Of a stretch of 64,000 nt of DNA, positions 46,424 to 60,070 are shown one piece after another. The notes below the pieces were generated by a model, which ran no database searches, had not been told where the DNA came from, and saw nothing but the letters and a program-made list of their open reading frames with translations. A program made the translations under genes and the position numbers. The stretch comes from Phlegmacium glaucopus (taxonomy: Eukaryota > Basidiomycota > Agaricomycetes > Agaricales > Cortinariaceae): NCBI GenBank assembly GCA_015039465.1, contig MU130572.1:1-64000 (forward strand), read 5' to 3'. Each line of letters starts with the position of its first letter. Position 1 is the stretch's first letter.

Positions 46424-47586
46424 AACTCGGGTCTATACTACGATGGGCTTGGGGCAGAGATCTTTTTCTTGAACTAGTTGACCTTGTTTCACTTTTAAAA
46501 AAAAGAGTGCTACAACGCGCACACGATGCTCTAACTTGATTATTAAATATGTGAAATGCCATTATATTGGTTGCTTTGAGTACTACTACTTGGAACGACC
46601 AGATGTAGTCCCGTGATTTGACTCTGTCATCACACGAATGTCGATCACTGACATGTCATATGTTTTTTTATGACTGAAATTCCCCCGCTCATCGCTGAAA
46701 GCTCCCAGCCTATCTGATTTGGAAAGATTGAAGATAGTCGGACTGTCGCGATTTTTCCTCGTTTCCCAAGGGAAAATACGGAGACCTGTTTAAATGGGGC
46801 TGTAGGCTGATGGACCTCTCGGTGCTTCTCCCGCGAAGAAATGTATCAAATTCAACTTTGCAATTGGAGGCTCGAGGGTTGAAACGAGATATCCTCCATA
46901 TAGATCAACCGCATACATGCCCTGAAGAAAATTTTCTGGCTGGGAGGCAAGCTAGACTGCACTCCTGTTAATCTCCCAACCCGACTGACAGTAGGCTGCC
47001 TGCGGATGGTTGGCAAAGTCATGAAATAATTTGTCTGAAATGTTTACTATTGAGTTGGGATTATGTACACTGATGCATGCAAGTTTTCATGGTTTGAGGG
47101 TCTCATTCACACGCTAAGCATGATGACTCCGCGAATGACCAGGTATCCACAAGAAGGGCCGTGTATCGCTCCAACTAAAAACAGCGCCTCCTAGGGTGAC
47201 AAGGCATCTTGATATTGTCACTACGTATCGCTCACCATGGAAGACCTTCTGGAAAGTATACGGCATGAGCAAGGAAACTATGTATTTTGTGTTCGGATTA
47301 TTTTGATGATCATATAGTACTGTACATATGTTCATATGATGGGATCTGACATCCGCGGCCAGGTTTACATTGTTCCTGCTTTTGCTAGTGCTTTGAACGA
47401 AACACGTGTATGCAGTGAGTTTTTCTAGAAGCTATGGACCTTCTTCGGTGGACCAAGGACCCATTGGCTCTCACGATGTATTGTCCTAGATCTAGATCGA
47501 TCGTGGCCTAAAAAGGGTGACTGGCGCTTTTTAAAAAAGGGTGAATGTTGCAGTTCTCGTCCCTCCTTCTGCTCCCAACATACAAT
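46424..47586. other. Intergenic, no gene recognised
   Basis: A 1.16-kb gap between SHR3 and the Ecl1-like gene. No ORF with family resemblance and no repeat match to the left half of the window. It includes the likely promoter of the downstream gene, with CTCGTCCC and pyrimidine-rich stretches near 47560. Confidence 0.45.
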
Positions 47587-48551
47587 ATGGACGTCGACTG
47601 GTGCTTGACCTGCGAGAAACGTGTCGTATGCACTTTACATTCCTCAACATATATAAATCCATACTCATCCTTTTCTTGAATTAGGAGGCTCCCAATCTTT
47701 ACTGCTCTTCAGACTGTAGATACCTCGCTGCGTCTTCATCCACTTTCTCAGATCATCTTTATCCAGACGAGGACGATGACGAAATTATTATTTTTCATCC
47801 AGTAGATGCCGTAACTCCTCTTCTAGACACAACCTCTCGCTGGACGGGCAATGACTCTGCAGGTATATTAGCCTGGGCAGCAGAGATTCCATACGGTCCA
47901 CCAGCAGACGACTCCTTCTCCTCTTTCACCTTACAAAGTGTCTACCAACCACCCCAACTCCTCCCACCTCACCATCAAATTGTACCTCCATCACTCTGTA
48001 CAAATACCCCTAAACGAGCGAACCCTCCCCCTTCCAGCCCTCTTCTAGTAACTCCTAAACCTCGTCATATCTCCCCTGATGCCACTATTCAACCTTTCGA
48101 TGACCCTACCACAAGTCGAGTATCACTGAAATCAGCCCTTACCGACTCCTCTCTTGCTACACCAGCCTCTTCCCATCCTACCCCACTCAACCTCTGTGGG
48201 ATATATTCACACGTCCGTTCATGGGTGATACCTTCACCCTCTCTCGTTCCACTCAAGCGAGCTGCTTCACCTCAACAGCTGAAGCCCTCTAAGCTCACGG
48301 TTTCAGCGCGAAACACGAGACTCCATGCTGTCAAAGTGGTTTCCCCACCAGATACGCCACATGGTTTCCCGGATGAAGGTGCTGTTCAGTGGAAGGCGAA
48401 TGCAATCTTCTTAGAGCAGCAGCAGCACATCAAGCCTGTACCTAAGCAACAACTACGAGGATATCGTCTCCCACACGAATTTCCTCGTCAGACCGACGAT
48501 GACCCGTCGTTTAGAGCCCGAGGAAGGAAGGCTTCTCGCGCAGTCGACTGA
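47587..48551 (+). CDS. Ecl1-family zinc-binding protein
   Basis: Exons 47587-47625 and 47685-48551; 301 residues. The N-terminus MDVDWCLTCEKRVEAPNLYC with SSDCRYL has the C-x2-C...C-x3-C pattern of the Ecl1 family (extender of chronological lifespan), split by a 59-nt intron. The remainder is S/P/T-rich, disordered and includes basic patches (PKRANPPP, LKRAASPQQ). Ecl1 proteins in fission yeast extend stationary-phase survival and respond to zinc or sulfur limits. Function here is inferred from the N-terminus only. Confidence 0.8.
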
Positions 48552-50723
48552 AGCTCCCAATCTCTCGCCTTTCCTTCTCTCTCTGTACAACCCCTATAGA
48601 CATTTCTCGCTCCATCTTCCTACATTTGATCTGGATTCAGGATGACTCCCACACTCAAAAGGGTTACTGTTGTTGACTGTTCACGTTGACGTCTTTCTTT
48701 TCTTGCATTATGTTTCGTTTTCTACCCAGCCCACTTTCTTGCTCATCCCAGCTCACGACGCAATCTGAATACCCCCCCCCCAACTCTATTGGCTTCTAGT
48801 GCCATTACAAAAGCGACAGGCACACTCCACTCTATCATTTATTATCGCATCACACCTAGATCATTCCATAGCATGCATGTCTCACTGTATCACTGTATTC
48901 ACAATCATTTCTATCCTATACATTCCCTTCCTGAGGTTTACATCACCCAACTAAATGAGGATTCACAAAAAAATGCTTTACATGGCAAGTGCCTTTGATC
49001 GCAGGAAGAAATCATTACCGAAACAATCGTGGCCTTGTTCCCCTTTCCACTTCTAACCGCGAACCATTCATTGCCGCCTTTTTCCCCCCATTCAATCTTT
49101 CTACTCGAACGTCATCCATTTTAACAAAGGGGCCTTAGATACCATGTTTTTGACTTTGACTTGTCCGATTTACCCGCTGATTCTTTTTCTGCGTCAGATT
49201 TCGCAATCATGTACGAATACCTGACGATGAAAATTACCAGTGACGTTAAAGCGCATCCATTGCAAACAAATAAACTTTGAAACGCGGGAGTCGAAATATT
49301 CTTGTTCGCTCCTAAACAGCTACAGGACCCGCGGTACCGGGTTGGGATGATGGAAGGGAGCAATGATGATGGATATTTCAACTTTTGCACCTTTCTGATT
49401 CAATTTGTCATTAATCTTAATTGAACAGTGCTCATGATGGATGTCATGCCCTAGATGGTCCTCTCTTCATCTTAAACCTTAATGGAGCCGAGCTTATATT
49501 AAAAGGTATTTTAAAAGCAATCACTATTAGTTCCAAATTCTAGGTCCCGAAATATGGTCTGGTGATGTGCATGTTGGATAATCTTCATGGTAAGACATAC
49601 CGAGGGAAAAACAACTTGGACTGATAGTAGAACAACTTCTGAAGCTTCGCTGATGTAGCTGAAACTCCGTGACAGATAGTACAAGTCAGTTACTTGAAAA
49701 AAAAAAAAAAGGGTTGGAAGACCCCTTGTGATCACGCTGAGTATATCTCTTAGTCTAGTTGTTCAACGTTTAGCAGACAGAGCTTTACATATCAGTCGGT
49801 GCTCCTCAATTCTAGCCCGAAGGTCGCGGTTTTTTCCTGTTTGCCACACTTTTATTTTTGGCGAAGCCATCTTCTGATGGCACTACTCTCTCAAGCCTGG
49901 CATTCAATGGCATAGAGCAATATGTATACCTTTCATCTGAAGCATCTAAATCTATTTCCTTTCAACAAATCTCGTTTGCGTTCAACAGGTCGCGAGAGGC
50001 CGCGTGGTTCAACCTCTATGGTCATGTAGCTTTCTCAAAGTAGTATGTGTGCCGATACCGCAGTTTGTGATCCCTGCGACATTGCGCGCTTGGTACTTAC
50101 CCTAAGTTGACATTAATACTACTGGTATGGCTAGACTGGACAACAATCGAGATAGCTATCACAGCTATCTCGATTTACATTACTATTATACGTCAAGACG
50201 CTTCGAGGATGTGCGCCACCGACAACTAATAATTATAAATCTGCATACTCTATGGCACCGCTCATCACGGCCAACCGTACATACTTATTCGCAAATCCTC
50301 AAGCTAACAACATCGGTCTTAAGTCGGCTATAGCACTCCAGGAACAGCTCAAATCGGGAACATCAGGCGGGTCTTAGGTTTGCGACCAATATGACTGTCA
50401 TCGCCATATATTTTGCGCTGAATAGAGTTCCAAAGCCCCATTCCAGACCAGTCAAAACATCTCCTTCAAGAATTTAACAAAGCTGTCCCTGCCAAGTCAC
50501 TAATTATATTGAATTGAAAGAGAGCCTCCTGAACAGTATGTATCAACAATTATTATATGACAGCCTGAGGTAGTACACGGTAACTCTTACATAAGTCTGT
50601 CACTTGCGATGAGTCGAACGCCTCAAAACTGTAGTACTTTGAAGCAAACCGTAAACAGATTCAGAAGTAAAATTATGTATACAACACAACACAGCCTGTT
50701 TCTCTTGTGGATGAACACATACA
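48552..50723. other. 2.2-kb intergenic stretch
   Basis: Probably holds the 3' UTR of the Ecl1-like gene and of SmB. Homopolymers occur (C run near 48773, A run near 49697). A minus-strand frame at 49121-49390 has no recognisable motif. A perfect hairpin lies at 50146-50174. No tRNA was recognised. Confidence 0.4.
50146..50174. repeat. Perfect 12-bp inverted repeat, 5-nt loop
   Basis: ATCGAGATAGCT (50146-50157) and AGCTATCTCGAT (50163-50174) are exact complements. It could be a terminator-like or chance hairpin. Confidence 0.8.
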
Positions 50724-51479
50724 TTACTGAGGTGGCGGCTGGAAACTAGTAAAGGGTTCAAAGGTAAACTTCAGTACTAACATCCACCGGACAACCACTT
50801 ACCCAGGAGGAGGCCCAGCAAAACCGGGCGGGGGAGGAAATGGCATACCGGGAGGAAAACCTGGTGGCCTGAACCCGGGTGGGGGTCCCGGCATGCCAGA
50901 AGCAAAGGGCGGCCGAGCCAAAGACGGCGGTCCCACTGTGAGTGTATATCAATAAAAATGAATCAAGTCATTAGCAATCACCGACTCACTGGGAGGCATC
51001 ATACCCATGCCGCGCCCTGCAGGCATACCCCGACCTGGCCCAACAGGGAGCTATTTGAAAAAAAAAAAAACTAAGTGCATAAACCCAAATAACTCGGATG
51101 GCGTATACACACAGCATTCTTTTTATCATCATCCACGACTGGAGGTGGTCCTTCAACACTTATACTGACCACAGTTTCGCCTCGCAAGATAACAAGTCCC
51201 AAAGTCCGTTTCATCTCTTGCTCGGGAGCTGTCTCCTCTCCAGTTTTTTTTTTAGGCCTGACTCTTCGAAACTCTTCACAATCTGCCAGTACCAAATTCA
51301 TATGCCGGTCAAACGCCAGCATTTGGCCCGTCAGCGCGCGACCATCGTTAATCGTGACTTTCAATCTCCAGTTGATAAGACTGAGCATCTTTCCACCTTT
51401 AGATTTTGGAGGAGGCTATTTTCATTTTCATGATCAGTAACGATAAGATACTTGCAAATTCGGTTTCCGAACTCACCAT
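50724..51479 (-). CDS. SMB1: Spliceosomal core protein SmB
   Basis: Exons (minus): 51479-51477 (ATG only), 51415-51113, 51050-50990, 50935-50803, 50745-50724; 173 residues. After M-PPPKSKGGK comes the Sm fold: Sm1 MLSLINWRLKVTINDGRALT with GQMLAFDRHMNLVLADCEEF, then Sm2 MKRTLGLVILRGETVVSISV. The C-terminus is a G/P/M-rich tail with GRGMPAGRGMGMMPP (arginine-methylation-type RG sites) and PPPGF repeats, standard for SmB/B'. It forms the Sm heptamer on U1, U2, U4 and U5 snRNA. The first coding exon is the start codon alone, ending in ATG|GTGAGT. Confidence 0.95.
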
Positions 51480-51633
51480 GATGGGCAATGCGTTTGGAGT
51501 TGGTCAATGTTGCAAAGTTGGGAGGCAACTCTTTATAAACTTTTTCCAAACAACAACAAACTATGGATTTCTTTGCAACGTCGATGTTCTCCAACAGATT
51601 GCTGAACAATCAATCCGTTTGTAATAGTGAACC
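51480..51633. promoter_or_regulatory. 154-bp divergent promoter, SmB / nitronate monooxygenase
   Basis: Both genes start within 154 bp on opposite strands. No strong TATA box is evident. Confidence 0.5.
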
Positions 51634-53022
51634 ATGCAACCCATAAAAACACCGTTTACTCGATTGCTTGGTGCGCTATCATTGCCTCTCTACCTTCTGG
51701 GTTAATTCTTATGAACACATAGAGATACAGACTCCGATCGTCGCAGCAGCCATGGCAGGTGCCAGTAGTGGTATGTATATTTAATAATGTAAGTGACTAA
51801 TACTCCTTACCTGACCAATGTTTCTTCTTAGGCGCACTGGCTGCTCAGGTTACCCTAGCTGGAGGGTTCGGGTTCTTTGCTGCCGGTATATAATCATCCT
51901 TCTCCATCATAGTGCAACCATCGTCAGACTTCATGATAGGTTACGGCAGTGTTGAAGCCTTCCAAGATGAGATAAAAACAGCTCGTACCCTGTTACAGGT
52001 TGACGAGGAAAGCACCCTTGCAATCGGCGTTAGTTTTCTTGCGTGGCAACTCGACAAACGGCAATACAACGCCCTAGAATGTATCCCTATCGCCCTCGAA
52101 AACCGTGTCAAGGCAATCTGGTTGTCTTTCGGAGAAGACCTTGGAAAATGGATAAAATACATTCGCGAGCACGATCCAAGAGCAGGCACCAAAGATGCTG
52201 TTAAAATATTTGTACAGATATCGACAGTTGAACATGCTCTCATGGCTATCAATGATTGGAAAGTCGATGTCATCATTGTGCAAGGTTTAATCGTTTCGTT
52301 GTATATCTCCCAGTTATCTAACTTTCATCTGTATAGGTAACGAAGCCGGTGGTCACGGCATAAGTGCAAGTCTACCGCTTATGACCCTCTTGCCATTAAT
52401 TATGTCCGCCATTTCGTCCGAACACAGTCCTCCTCCTATTGTTGCTGCTGGAGGTGTGGCAACTGGGGCACAAATCGCATCACTTCTCACTCTCGGAGCT
52501 GCTGGAGTAGCCTTAGGAACCCGTTTCTTGCTTTCCCCAGAAAGTTCATATTCAGATGTACAACGTCGTGCACTTATCTCTGCGGACTCATCTTCATCTG
52601 TACGCACGATGGCTTTTGATCATGTTCGGGACACATTAGGTTGGCCCGAAGGCGTTGATGGAAGAGCATTAAGAAATAGTATGTTTTATTCCAATTCTTC
52701 GCTCTCAAGCACTCTAAATTCGATTTATCTCCCATAGTGACTGTTGATGACTACGAAAATGGGGAAGATATCAACCTTCTTAAACAGAAATATACTGAAA
52801 GCATTCGACGCGGCGATACAGACCGAACATTAGTTTGGGCAGGGGCAGGAGTTGGATTAATGCATCAGATAAAGCCAGCCCGGGTATGCTATAATAAAAG
52901 TCTCTCTTCTCTGATCCCAGAGCTCTCATGTCAACGTTTCCTAGGATATTCTGGTTGAACTTCATGAAGAATGTCTACAGCGTTTAAATGATGTAAACAT
53001 CCTTGTCAGATCCGATGCTTGA
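51634..53022 (+). CDS. Nitronate monooxygenase (2-nitropropane dioxygenase family)
   Basis: Exons 51634-51670, 51723-51770, 51832-51885, 51940-52284, 52337-52678, 52738-52883, 52945-53022; 349 residues. Motifs: TPIVAAAMAGASSGALAAQV at the N-terminus, GGFGFFAAGYGS, VDVIIVQGNEAGGHG (FMN-proximal, with the active-site His), PPPIVAAGGVATGAQIASLL and GAAGVALGTRFLLSPES. FMN-dependent TIM-barrel enzyme that oxidises alkyl nitronates, handling toxic nitro compounds. It converges with pyruvate carboxylase (263 bp between stops). Confidence 0.93.
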
Positions 53023-53285
53023 ATTTGAAAGGTCAGCTGCACTCCCTAATGTTCTGATTTTTTGCTGAACTCTTTTGTTCTCGCTGAAGTCATTGCCGTA
53101 ATCTTTTACTAGTGTATAAAAACTGTTGGATCTTTAGACGCCTTCTTTCTTGATTAAGTACACTTGAAATTTGTTAGAAGGTACTCAGAATGTTCAAGAT
53201 TGTCCATATAAAGAATTGCTCTTCTAACTTCTGAATCTGAGCCCTATCAATACAGTTACAATGTTATTGGTAATTTATTCTTATA

Positions 53286-56200
53286 TCAGTGCACAATTTC
53301 CACGGTCAAGTCACCCTGGTTGATTGAGTCCCCTGTAAGCATTGACATTTCAGATAACACTCAAACGATATATTATTATCTCGATTGCTCACCTTCCTGT
53401 ACGACGACACGTTTGACGTGCCCAGAAACCGGTGCTGTAACAGCAGATTCCATCTAACAAAAAGGTATCAGTGACCAGTGAAGAATATATTTTTAATTCT
53501 TGAACCCACTTTCATGGCGCTGAGAACTGTCATTGGTTTCATATCAGCTGATCAGTCCTTTCAACCCTTGGAGACTTCCCACTTACCACAAACAGGATCA
53601 CCCTTCTTGATCTCCTGACCTTCTTTGACTCTGACTTCGACAACAACGCCTGACATGGGTGCACCGACAGAACCAGGATCAGATGTTGCTTTCTCCCGTG
53701 AAACCGTCTCAACAGCCGAGTTCTTATCTTCAACAGAAACCGCGCGAACCTATCTGGCATCAATACCCAAAAATAAAAATGATAAGACTTTGGGTGTATT
53801 ACCTCCCCATTGACTTCAAACCAAACGTCGCGCTGAGCATGACCTTCCACAACCGGGCCGACAGCCATAAGACGAATGATCAGCGTCTTTCCTTTCTCAA
53901 TAGAAATATGCATCTCCTCCCCAACATCCGGACGGCCCAGGAAATAACGAGTGGGAAGGACACTGGATTCTATTCAGTACCTAAGAACATCAAACAAAAA
54001 GATACAAAGCATACCTTAAGTCACCATACTTCTCAATGAAGCCTTGGTATTCCTCAAAGACCTTAGAACATAATTGAGTGGCGTATTTACAGACCGCGAC
54101 GAGAGACAAACCTTGGGGTACATAACGTACGAAGTGACATCGACATCTGTAATATGTTTTCCAAACTTGCTCCTCAACTCCGCCTTGATCTTCTTGAAGT
54201 CCAATGGTACCATTGTGGCACCCGGACGTCCGTCGATTCTGGGCTTCTTTCTGATAATATGGGAACGCAGGGGTTCTGGGAAACCTCCCACAGGTTGTCC
54301 CAAGTACCCTTGGAAGAATTCAACGACAGAGGATGGGAAATCCAACTGATCTGCGCGACTAAGAACGTCCTCTTTGGAGAATGAGTTTGATGTCATCCAT
54401 TGTGCGAAATCTCCAACAACTTTTGAGGATGGTGTAACCTAAACATCCCAATCATTAGGTCTGTTAACCGCTGCCTGGACGGTGCCTACCTTGATTATGT
54501 TACCGCACTAGGGCAAATTGTTAGCGAAAATAATATTCATTTCGCTAACGTAAACAAGCTTACAAGTTCATTGGCTTCAATATATTTTTGCTTGATGACT
54601 GTAGGAGCATTTAGGATCAAGAAGATCAGCAGGTTTCGCTACACACCGGTCCACTGTGTTCCGAGACCCAACTGCGAAGCTTGGAACTATGGAAAGAGCG
54701 ATTAGAAGTGATACCTATCCATCATTTCACACGCACCATAAGGTTAGTGTACTGTCCACCAGGCATTTCATGATCGAATACACTGGAGTCCGAGGCCCGA
54801 ACGTTGGCTTCGAAGCAACTGTACAGCATGCGAACTTGGCTCCAGTAGAGATTAAGTGCCTGAATGTCTTCGTAGCGAATCCCAGTGCCTAGATGAGTCT
54901 GTTCCAATGCCATGCAGACAGCGCCCATCGATGGCTGAGACGTCAATCCCGACATGCCTGAAAAAAAATCAATTAAACATCGTATAACTTCAACAGTGGT
55001 AACGCACTGTCAATTGCAACGTCGACAACATCAGCACCAGCAGCAGCACAAGCTAGCATGCTAGCAGTTGCGATACCTGCAGTGTCATGGGAATGGACAT
55101 GAATGGGAAGATCAGGATGTGCTTTTCTGATGGCACCGATGAGCCTAAAAACAGTGAAGATGTGAGTCCTGTTCCTCAGGAATTTTATGGAAACCTACAA
55201 TCTGGCCGCTTCGGGCTTGAGCAGACCTGCCATATCCTTGACACCGAGAACGTGTATTCCTTCTTTTACAAGCTGGTCAACAAAGTCAAGATAATATTGC
55301 AGGGTGTATTTCTTCTCATTTGGGCTGGCGACATCGCCGCTGTAGCAAACAACAGCTTCACAAACGCCTCCAGCTTTCTTCGCAGCATCAATTCCGAGCT
55401 TCATCTGTTTGTTCACATCAATATCAACTCTGGCCTCAAAATACATCAAGACACACATTTTCTGTAAGGTAAGAAAAATCAGTAAGTTCATCAGAGATCA
55501 TGAATCTCTGCACGTACCGAAGTAGTTCAAGGAATCGAACACTCGGAATATGTCGAGACCGTTCTCAACAGCCTTCTTGGAAAAATCGTAAATGGCGTTG
55601 TCACTACAAGACATGAGTGAATTTTGACGATGTGAAGCTGGGGCATACTCACGGGTAGCTCGTATACCCGACACCATTAGCACCACGAACGAGAGCCTGG
55701 AAGGGAATATTGGGAACTAATTTACGAAGGGTGCGCTTATTTGGTGCTTGTTAATTTATATCATAAAAAATCATATTAAATCATACCAAACGCTCCCAGG
55801 GATCCTCATACAAGAATCGCATTGCAACGTCGAAAGTGGCTCCACCCCAGCATTCAATGCTGTAAGCGTTTGCTAGGGCATAACTAGTCTCTTTCGCAAT
55901 GTTGACCATGTCGATCGTACGCATGCGGGTGGCAAGCAGGGATTGATGGGCATCTCGCCATGTGGTATCCATGATAAGGGTTCCAGGATATTCACGGACA
56001 GCTTTGGCGAAGGCTTCAGGACCTTGCTCTACGATGATGTTGCGCCATCCAACTTGGCAAGGGAAAGTGGTATCAAGAACAGCAGCGGGCTCCTCTCGGC
56101 TAAGCAAATTAGGAACAACGACATCCGTTTTCAGCCCAGGCTCGCCCTGTTACATTGTCAGACTCGAAGACAAAAAGAAGGAAAAGATGATGCCGTACGG

Positions 56201-58253
56201 TTTGTCCTTTTATGGAACTTCCATTAACAGCAAGATCTCCAAGGTACGCCAACAGTTTCTGGGCACGGTTTTGGCTTTGCACGAGCTTGAAGAGATCTGG
56301 GGTATCATCAATGAACTACAGACAGATTAGTTACCCGAGGTGAAGTTTATCAGCCGCAATACACACAGTGGTCCAGGTCTTTCCTCCAATGAAGATATCG
56401 TGGGTGAGGAGCCGGAAAAGGAATGGAATATTGGTCTGATATTGCCAATGTGGTCAAAGGGCATTAAAGGAGCTCTGGATGATTGAACGAACCTTGACAC
56501 CACGTATACGGAATTCAACAAGGGCGCGGAGCATCTTGCGACGAGCAACCTCATACGTTGTTCCACTGACAGTACATTTGACCAGTAAACTATCGTAATG
56601 GGGCTAGAAGTTGGAATTAATTGAAGGAGTCATAGACGAACAAAGCGACAAAAAAAATCACCGTGATTTGTGCGCCTGCAAAACCTGAGCTAGCATCTAA
56701 ACGGACACCATTTCCACCTGCGCTACGATAAACCTCAATTTTTCCAGTATCGGGTTGGAAACCTTGAGCTGCGTCTTCAGTAGTGATACGGCACTGGATA
56801 GCAAAACCACGCTTCGTAATAGCTTCTTGAGTCAATCCAAGCTGTGGCAGTGTGGCACCAGCAGCGATTTGAATTTGCGCCGCGACAATATCAATACCAG
56901 TGATCTCCTCTGTGAGCTATGAGTTTAAAAAGACGTAGAAGTGTCTAGAAACAAATGCGCACCAGTGATGGTATGCTCGACTTGAATACGGGGGTTGATT
57001 TCGATGAAGTAATGTCTGCCCATTTGGTCAACTAAGAATTCTGCTGTACCAGCGTTCCTATATCCAACACTCGTCGCCAACTTGATCGCGTCTGCCAGGA
57101 TGGCTTGGCGAACTTCCTCGGGTAAGTGGGTAGCAGGTGCAACCTCGACTACTTTTTGATGTCTTCTTTGAACTGAACAGTCACGTTCAAAGAGGTGGAT
57201 AGTGTTGCCGACAGCATCTGCGAGGAGTTGTACTTCGATATGTCGAGGGCGTTCAAGGAAACGTTCAATGAAAACTGTTCCATCTCCGAAGGCAGCTTTG
57301 GCCTCGCTGACTGCACGTTCAAACGCAGTTTCGAAGTCGGATTGCTCCCTTACAACACGCATCCCTCGTCCACCTCCACCCATGGCAGCCTTGATAATTA
57401 CTAATAATGATAAATATCTCCTCTGTTAACAATATCTGATAACACAAACCTGGGAAGCCGTATTCTTGAATGAACGATTCTCCATCCTTGTAGGTCTCCA
57501 CAGGTCCTGGTGTACCCGGAACGACCGGGACGCCCACCTTCATGGCTACGGTAGCAATTGTAAAGATTAACATTAGCGCTCAATGTAAATAGCTCACCCA
57601 AGGTTCTGGCCTTAGTCTTGTCACCCAAGCCATCGATAACCTCTGGCGTGGGTCCAACAAATGCAAGACCTGCCTGCTCGACCTTTCTCGCGAATTCGGC
57701 GTTTTCAGACAAGAAACCATAACTAGCGGAAGTAGTAGGTGTTAGAGCACACTTATATGCTTTGGAAAGGTTAGATACCCTGGATGGATCATATCAACTC
57801 CATGTTCAAGAGCAATCCTGATGATATCGTCTTGGGCAAGATAAGCTCCAACTGGGGTCAGACCTTTTCCAACTTGATACGCTTCATCGGACTAGATAAT
57901 AATTAGCGAGACGATCGACCAATGATGATGACGCACTTTTTGACGATGTGCCGATAGGCGATCTTCGAAGGAGTAAATGGCGACAGTATGCATAGCCAAT
58001 TCATGAGCAGTTCTGAACACACGGATCGCGATTTCCTGCCATCAAGACTACTTCAACGGGAATAGAGTGAGAGAGAGAACACAGAGCATACACCGCGATT
58101 CGCGACGAGGATCTTTGTCAAAGGACCCCCATGACCTGCAGCTTTCCTCCTCATCGTTTGGATGGAATGGACTGGGGTGCCAGGTGCACTGGGTGTTCCG
58201 GCGAACATCGCCGCAAGTCTTGGAGGATGTAAAGTATTTGTCGATGCAGCCAT
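53286..58253 (-). CDS. PYC: Pyruvate carboxylase
   Basis: ATG at 58253 ([19 protein letters not shown]), stop 53288-53286; a gene of about 5 kb with roughly 20 short introns and a product near 1,200 residues. Biotin carboxylase: [73 protein letters not shown]. Carboxyltransferase: [70 protein letters not shown]. Carrier: SAMKMESAV with the biotin lysine, split by an intron after AMK (near 53515). It makes oxaloacetate from pyruvate (anaplerosis). A 35-residue N-terminal extension precedes the catalytic start. Individual exon limits are not all listed. Confidence 0.96.
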
Positions 58254-58528
58254 GGTTGGGTATGTTGTGGTCAAGGTTTGAAGAAGGATTTCGAGTTGAT
58301 GCGGATGCTGATGAATTACAGGGATACAGTACAAATGGGTAAATAATATGGTGGCAATCGAATATGAGAAAGTCCACGATCTCTATCTTATCAACCTCAA
58401 GGCTTAAGGGTTCGCAGCCTCCACTATCATGATAACCCACAGGAGCGGATTTAACGCGGACGAATGGCGGGTCATCCACACATCTCCGTCCTGCCCAGCA
58501 TAAGATGATACTGACGTTCCCACCAGTT

Positions 58529-60070
58529 TTATGATTTCCGATTCGTTAAAGGAATGATGGGATCAGCTTGGGTTCTTGCCTCTGTTTTCCTCTGGTTGTT
58601 TTTTGCCACAGAGTAAATCACACCCGCGACAAAGCCCAGACCAACGGCTGAGACGGAGCCCAAGGTAACGGGGTCACCGAAAAACATCATCCCCGATGCC
58701 GCCACGGGCAACTTGTTCAGTGCGCCTACCATACTAAAGAAACAATCATCGCCCTCTACCCTTGAATGAGATAAAGTTGATTAATTACCTGTATGTCGTA
58801 CTACTTGTTGTCCGCACGCACCAAGCGGTCGTGTAGGAGATGCCCACAGCGGCGGCGCCAGAAAAGGCGATAGCCATCAATAGGAAATTACGAGTGGCAG
58901 GAGGGCTAAACTATATCAATACCGCCATTTATATTAGCTTTGTTGCGAACTCACAAATTTCTGGCCAAACTATCGGTACCCCAGTCTTCGCTGACAATAG
59001 AAAATACGGCGAGGATCGGAATACTGAGTAGATTGTTGTAAAACATGGAGTCCCAGTCAGAAAACCCGGTAACCTTGATTTTTTTTCGCATGGACAGCAC
59101 CTATAGAATGAAGGATATATTGTTACTTTGGATTGAGCGGCAGAAAAGTGTACGGCACTCACATATGCTGCGCTCGTAACGCAGTTAAGTAACATCCAGA
59201 GGTATCCAATATTTAGCCCAAGGACAGCACCCGCCAAGCTTTGAAGAGAGTTCAGGCTGACACCCGTGCTGACAGCAGGGAGTGAACCAGAAAGGACACT
59301 GGAGACATCTGTCCAAGCGGCGATAACGGACGATATCACCTTTTGTTCTTGTCAATCTGTGAAGCTGTAGATTTTTGTGTTTGCGTACCATGAAGATAAA
59401 CGAAACAAAAGTCAAAGCAGTCACTCTACCGCCAAACCAAATGACTTCACCATGTGCCTAGAGAAGTTTCAGTCAACAGTCTACAATATAGAAAGGAGGC
59501 TTACAATGAGAATGATCGTTAGGTTTTTGAATATTGTGTACACGGGTATACTTAAGTGTTGCTGTAGAAGAATTAGTACAAATTTGCAATTTTTACGGGT
59601 TTAACGCACCAAACTCTTTGAGCCTGTATATATGACAGTGACGAGCAGGAAACTGATGGGAAACCAGGCTTTTGCATCTTTCCAGCGGAATGAGCTGAAC
59701 GAGATTATGCCCAACTTCTTTACTATGGTTACACAGACGACACAGACAGACGATTGTATGCACAGCAACAGAAAGTTCATTGAGAATTGTGCACCAGACA
59801 CCACAAACTTTCAGAGAACCATGAAATTTTGGTCATACTGGGAGTTACTCTAACCATACCTTGTTCACGACAGTCATAAGGATTGACGCTGTGCAATAGC
59901 ATAGTATCGGAGGAACTGAGATATACCCGCTTTACGTTCATTGAAACCTTGCTATCAAACATTTGAATTGACGTACGCGAGGATATAGACGACTCCTTTA
60001 CTGCGCCGGTAGCAATTGCCTTCCTTAACTCCACCTTATCCTCATTCGTAATACGCGAGTCACTTGACAT
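58529..60070 (-). CDS. VRG4: Golgi GDP-mannose transporter (VRG4 type)
   Basis: ATG 60070 ([20 protein letters not shown]), stop 58531-58529; multi-exon. Blocks in order: [68 protein letters not shown] region, [16 protein letters not shown], a FYNN motif (near 59035) and [24 protein letters not shown] and GALNK are the two nucleotide-sugar-binding motifs that define GDP-mannose carriers. About ten hydrophobic segments. It supplies GDP-mannose to Golgi mannosyltransferases for glycoproteins, mannans and sphingolipids. It lies 275 bp upstream of the pyruvate carboxylase start, same strand. Confidence 0.93.

Noticed and set aside
49121..49390. Minus-strand ORF of 89 codons in the gap after the Ecl1-like gene
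   Set aside because: No family motif, no clear ATG context, no adjoining exons.
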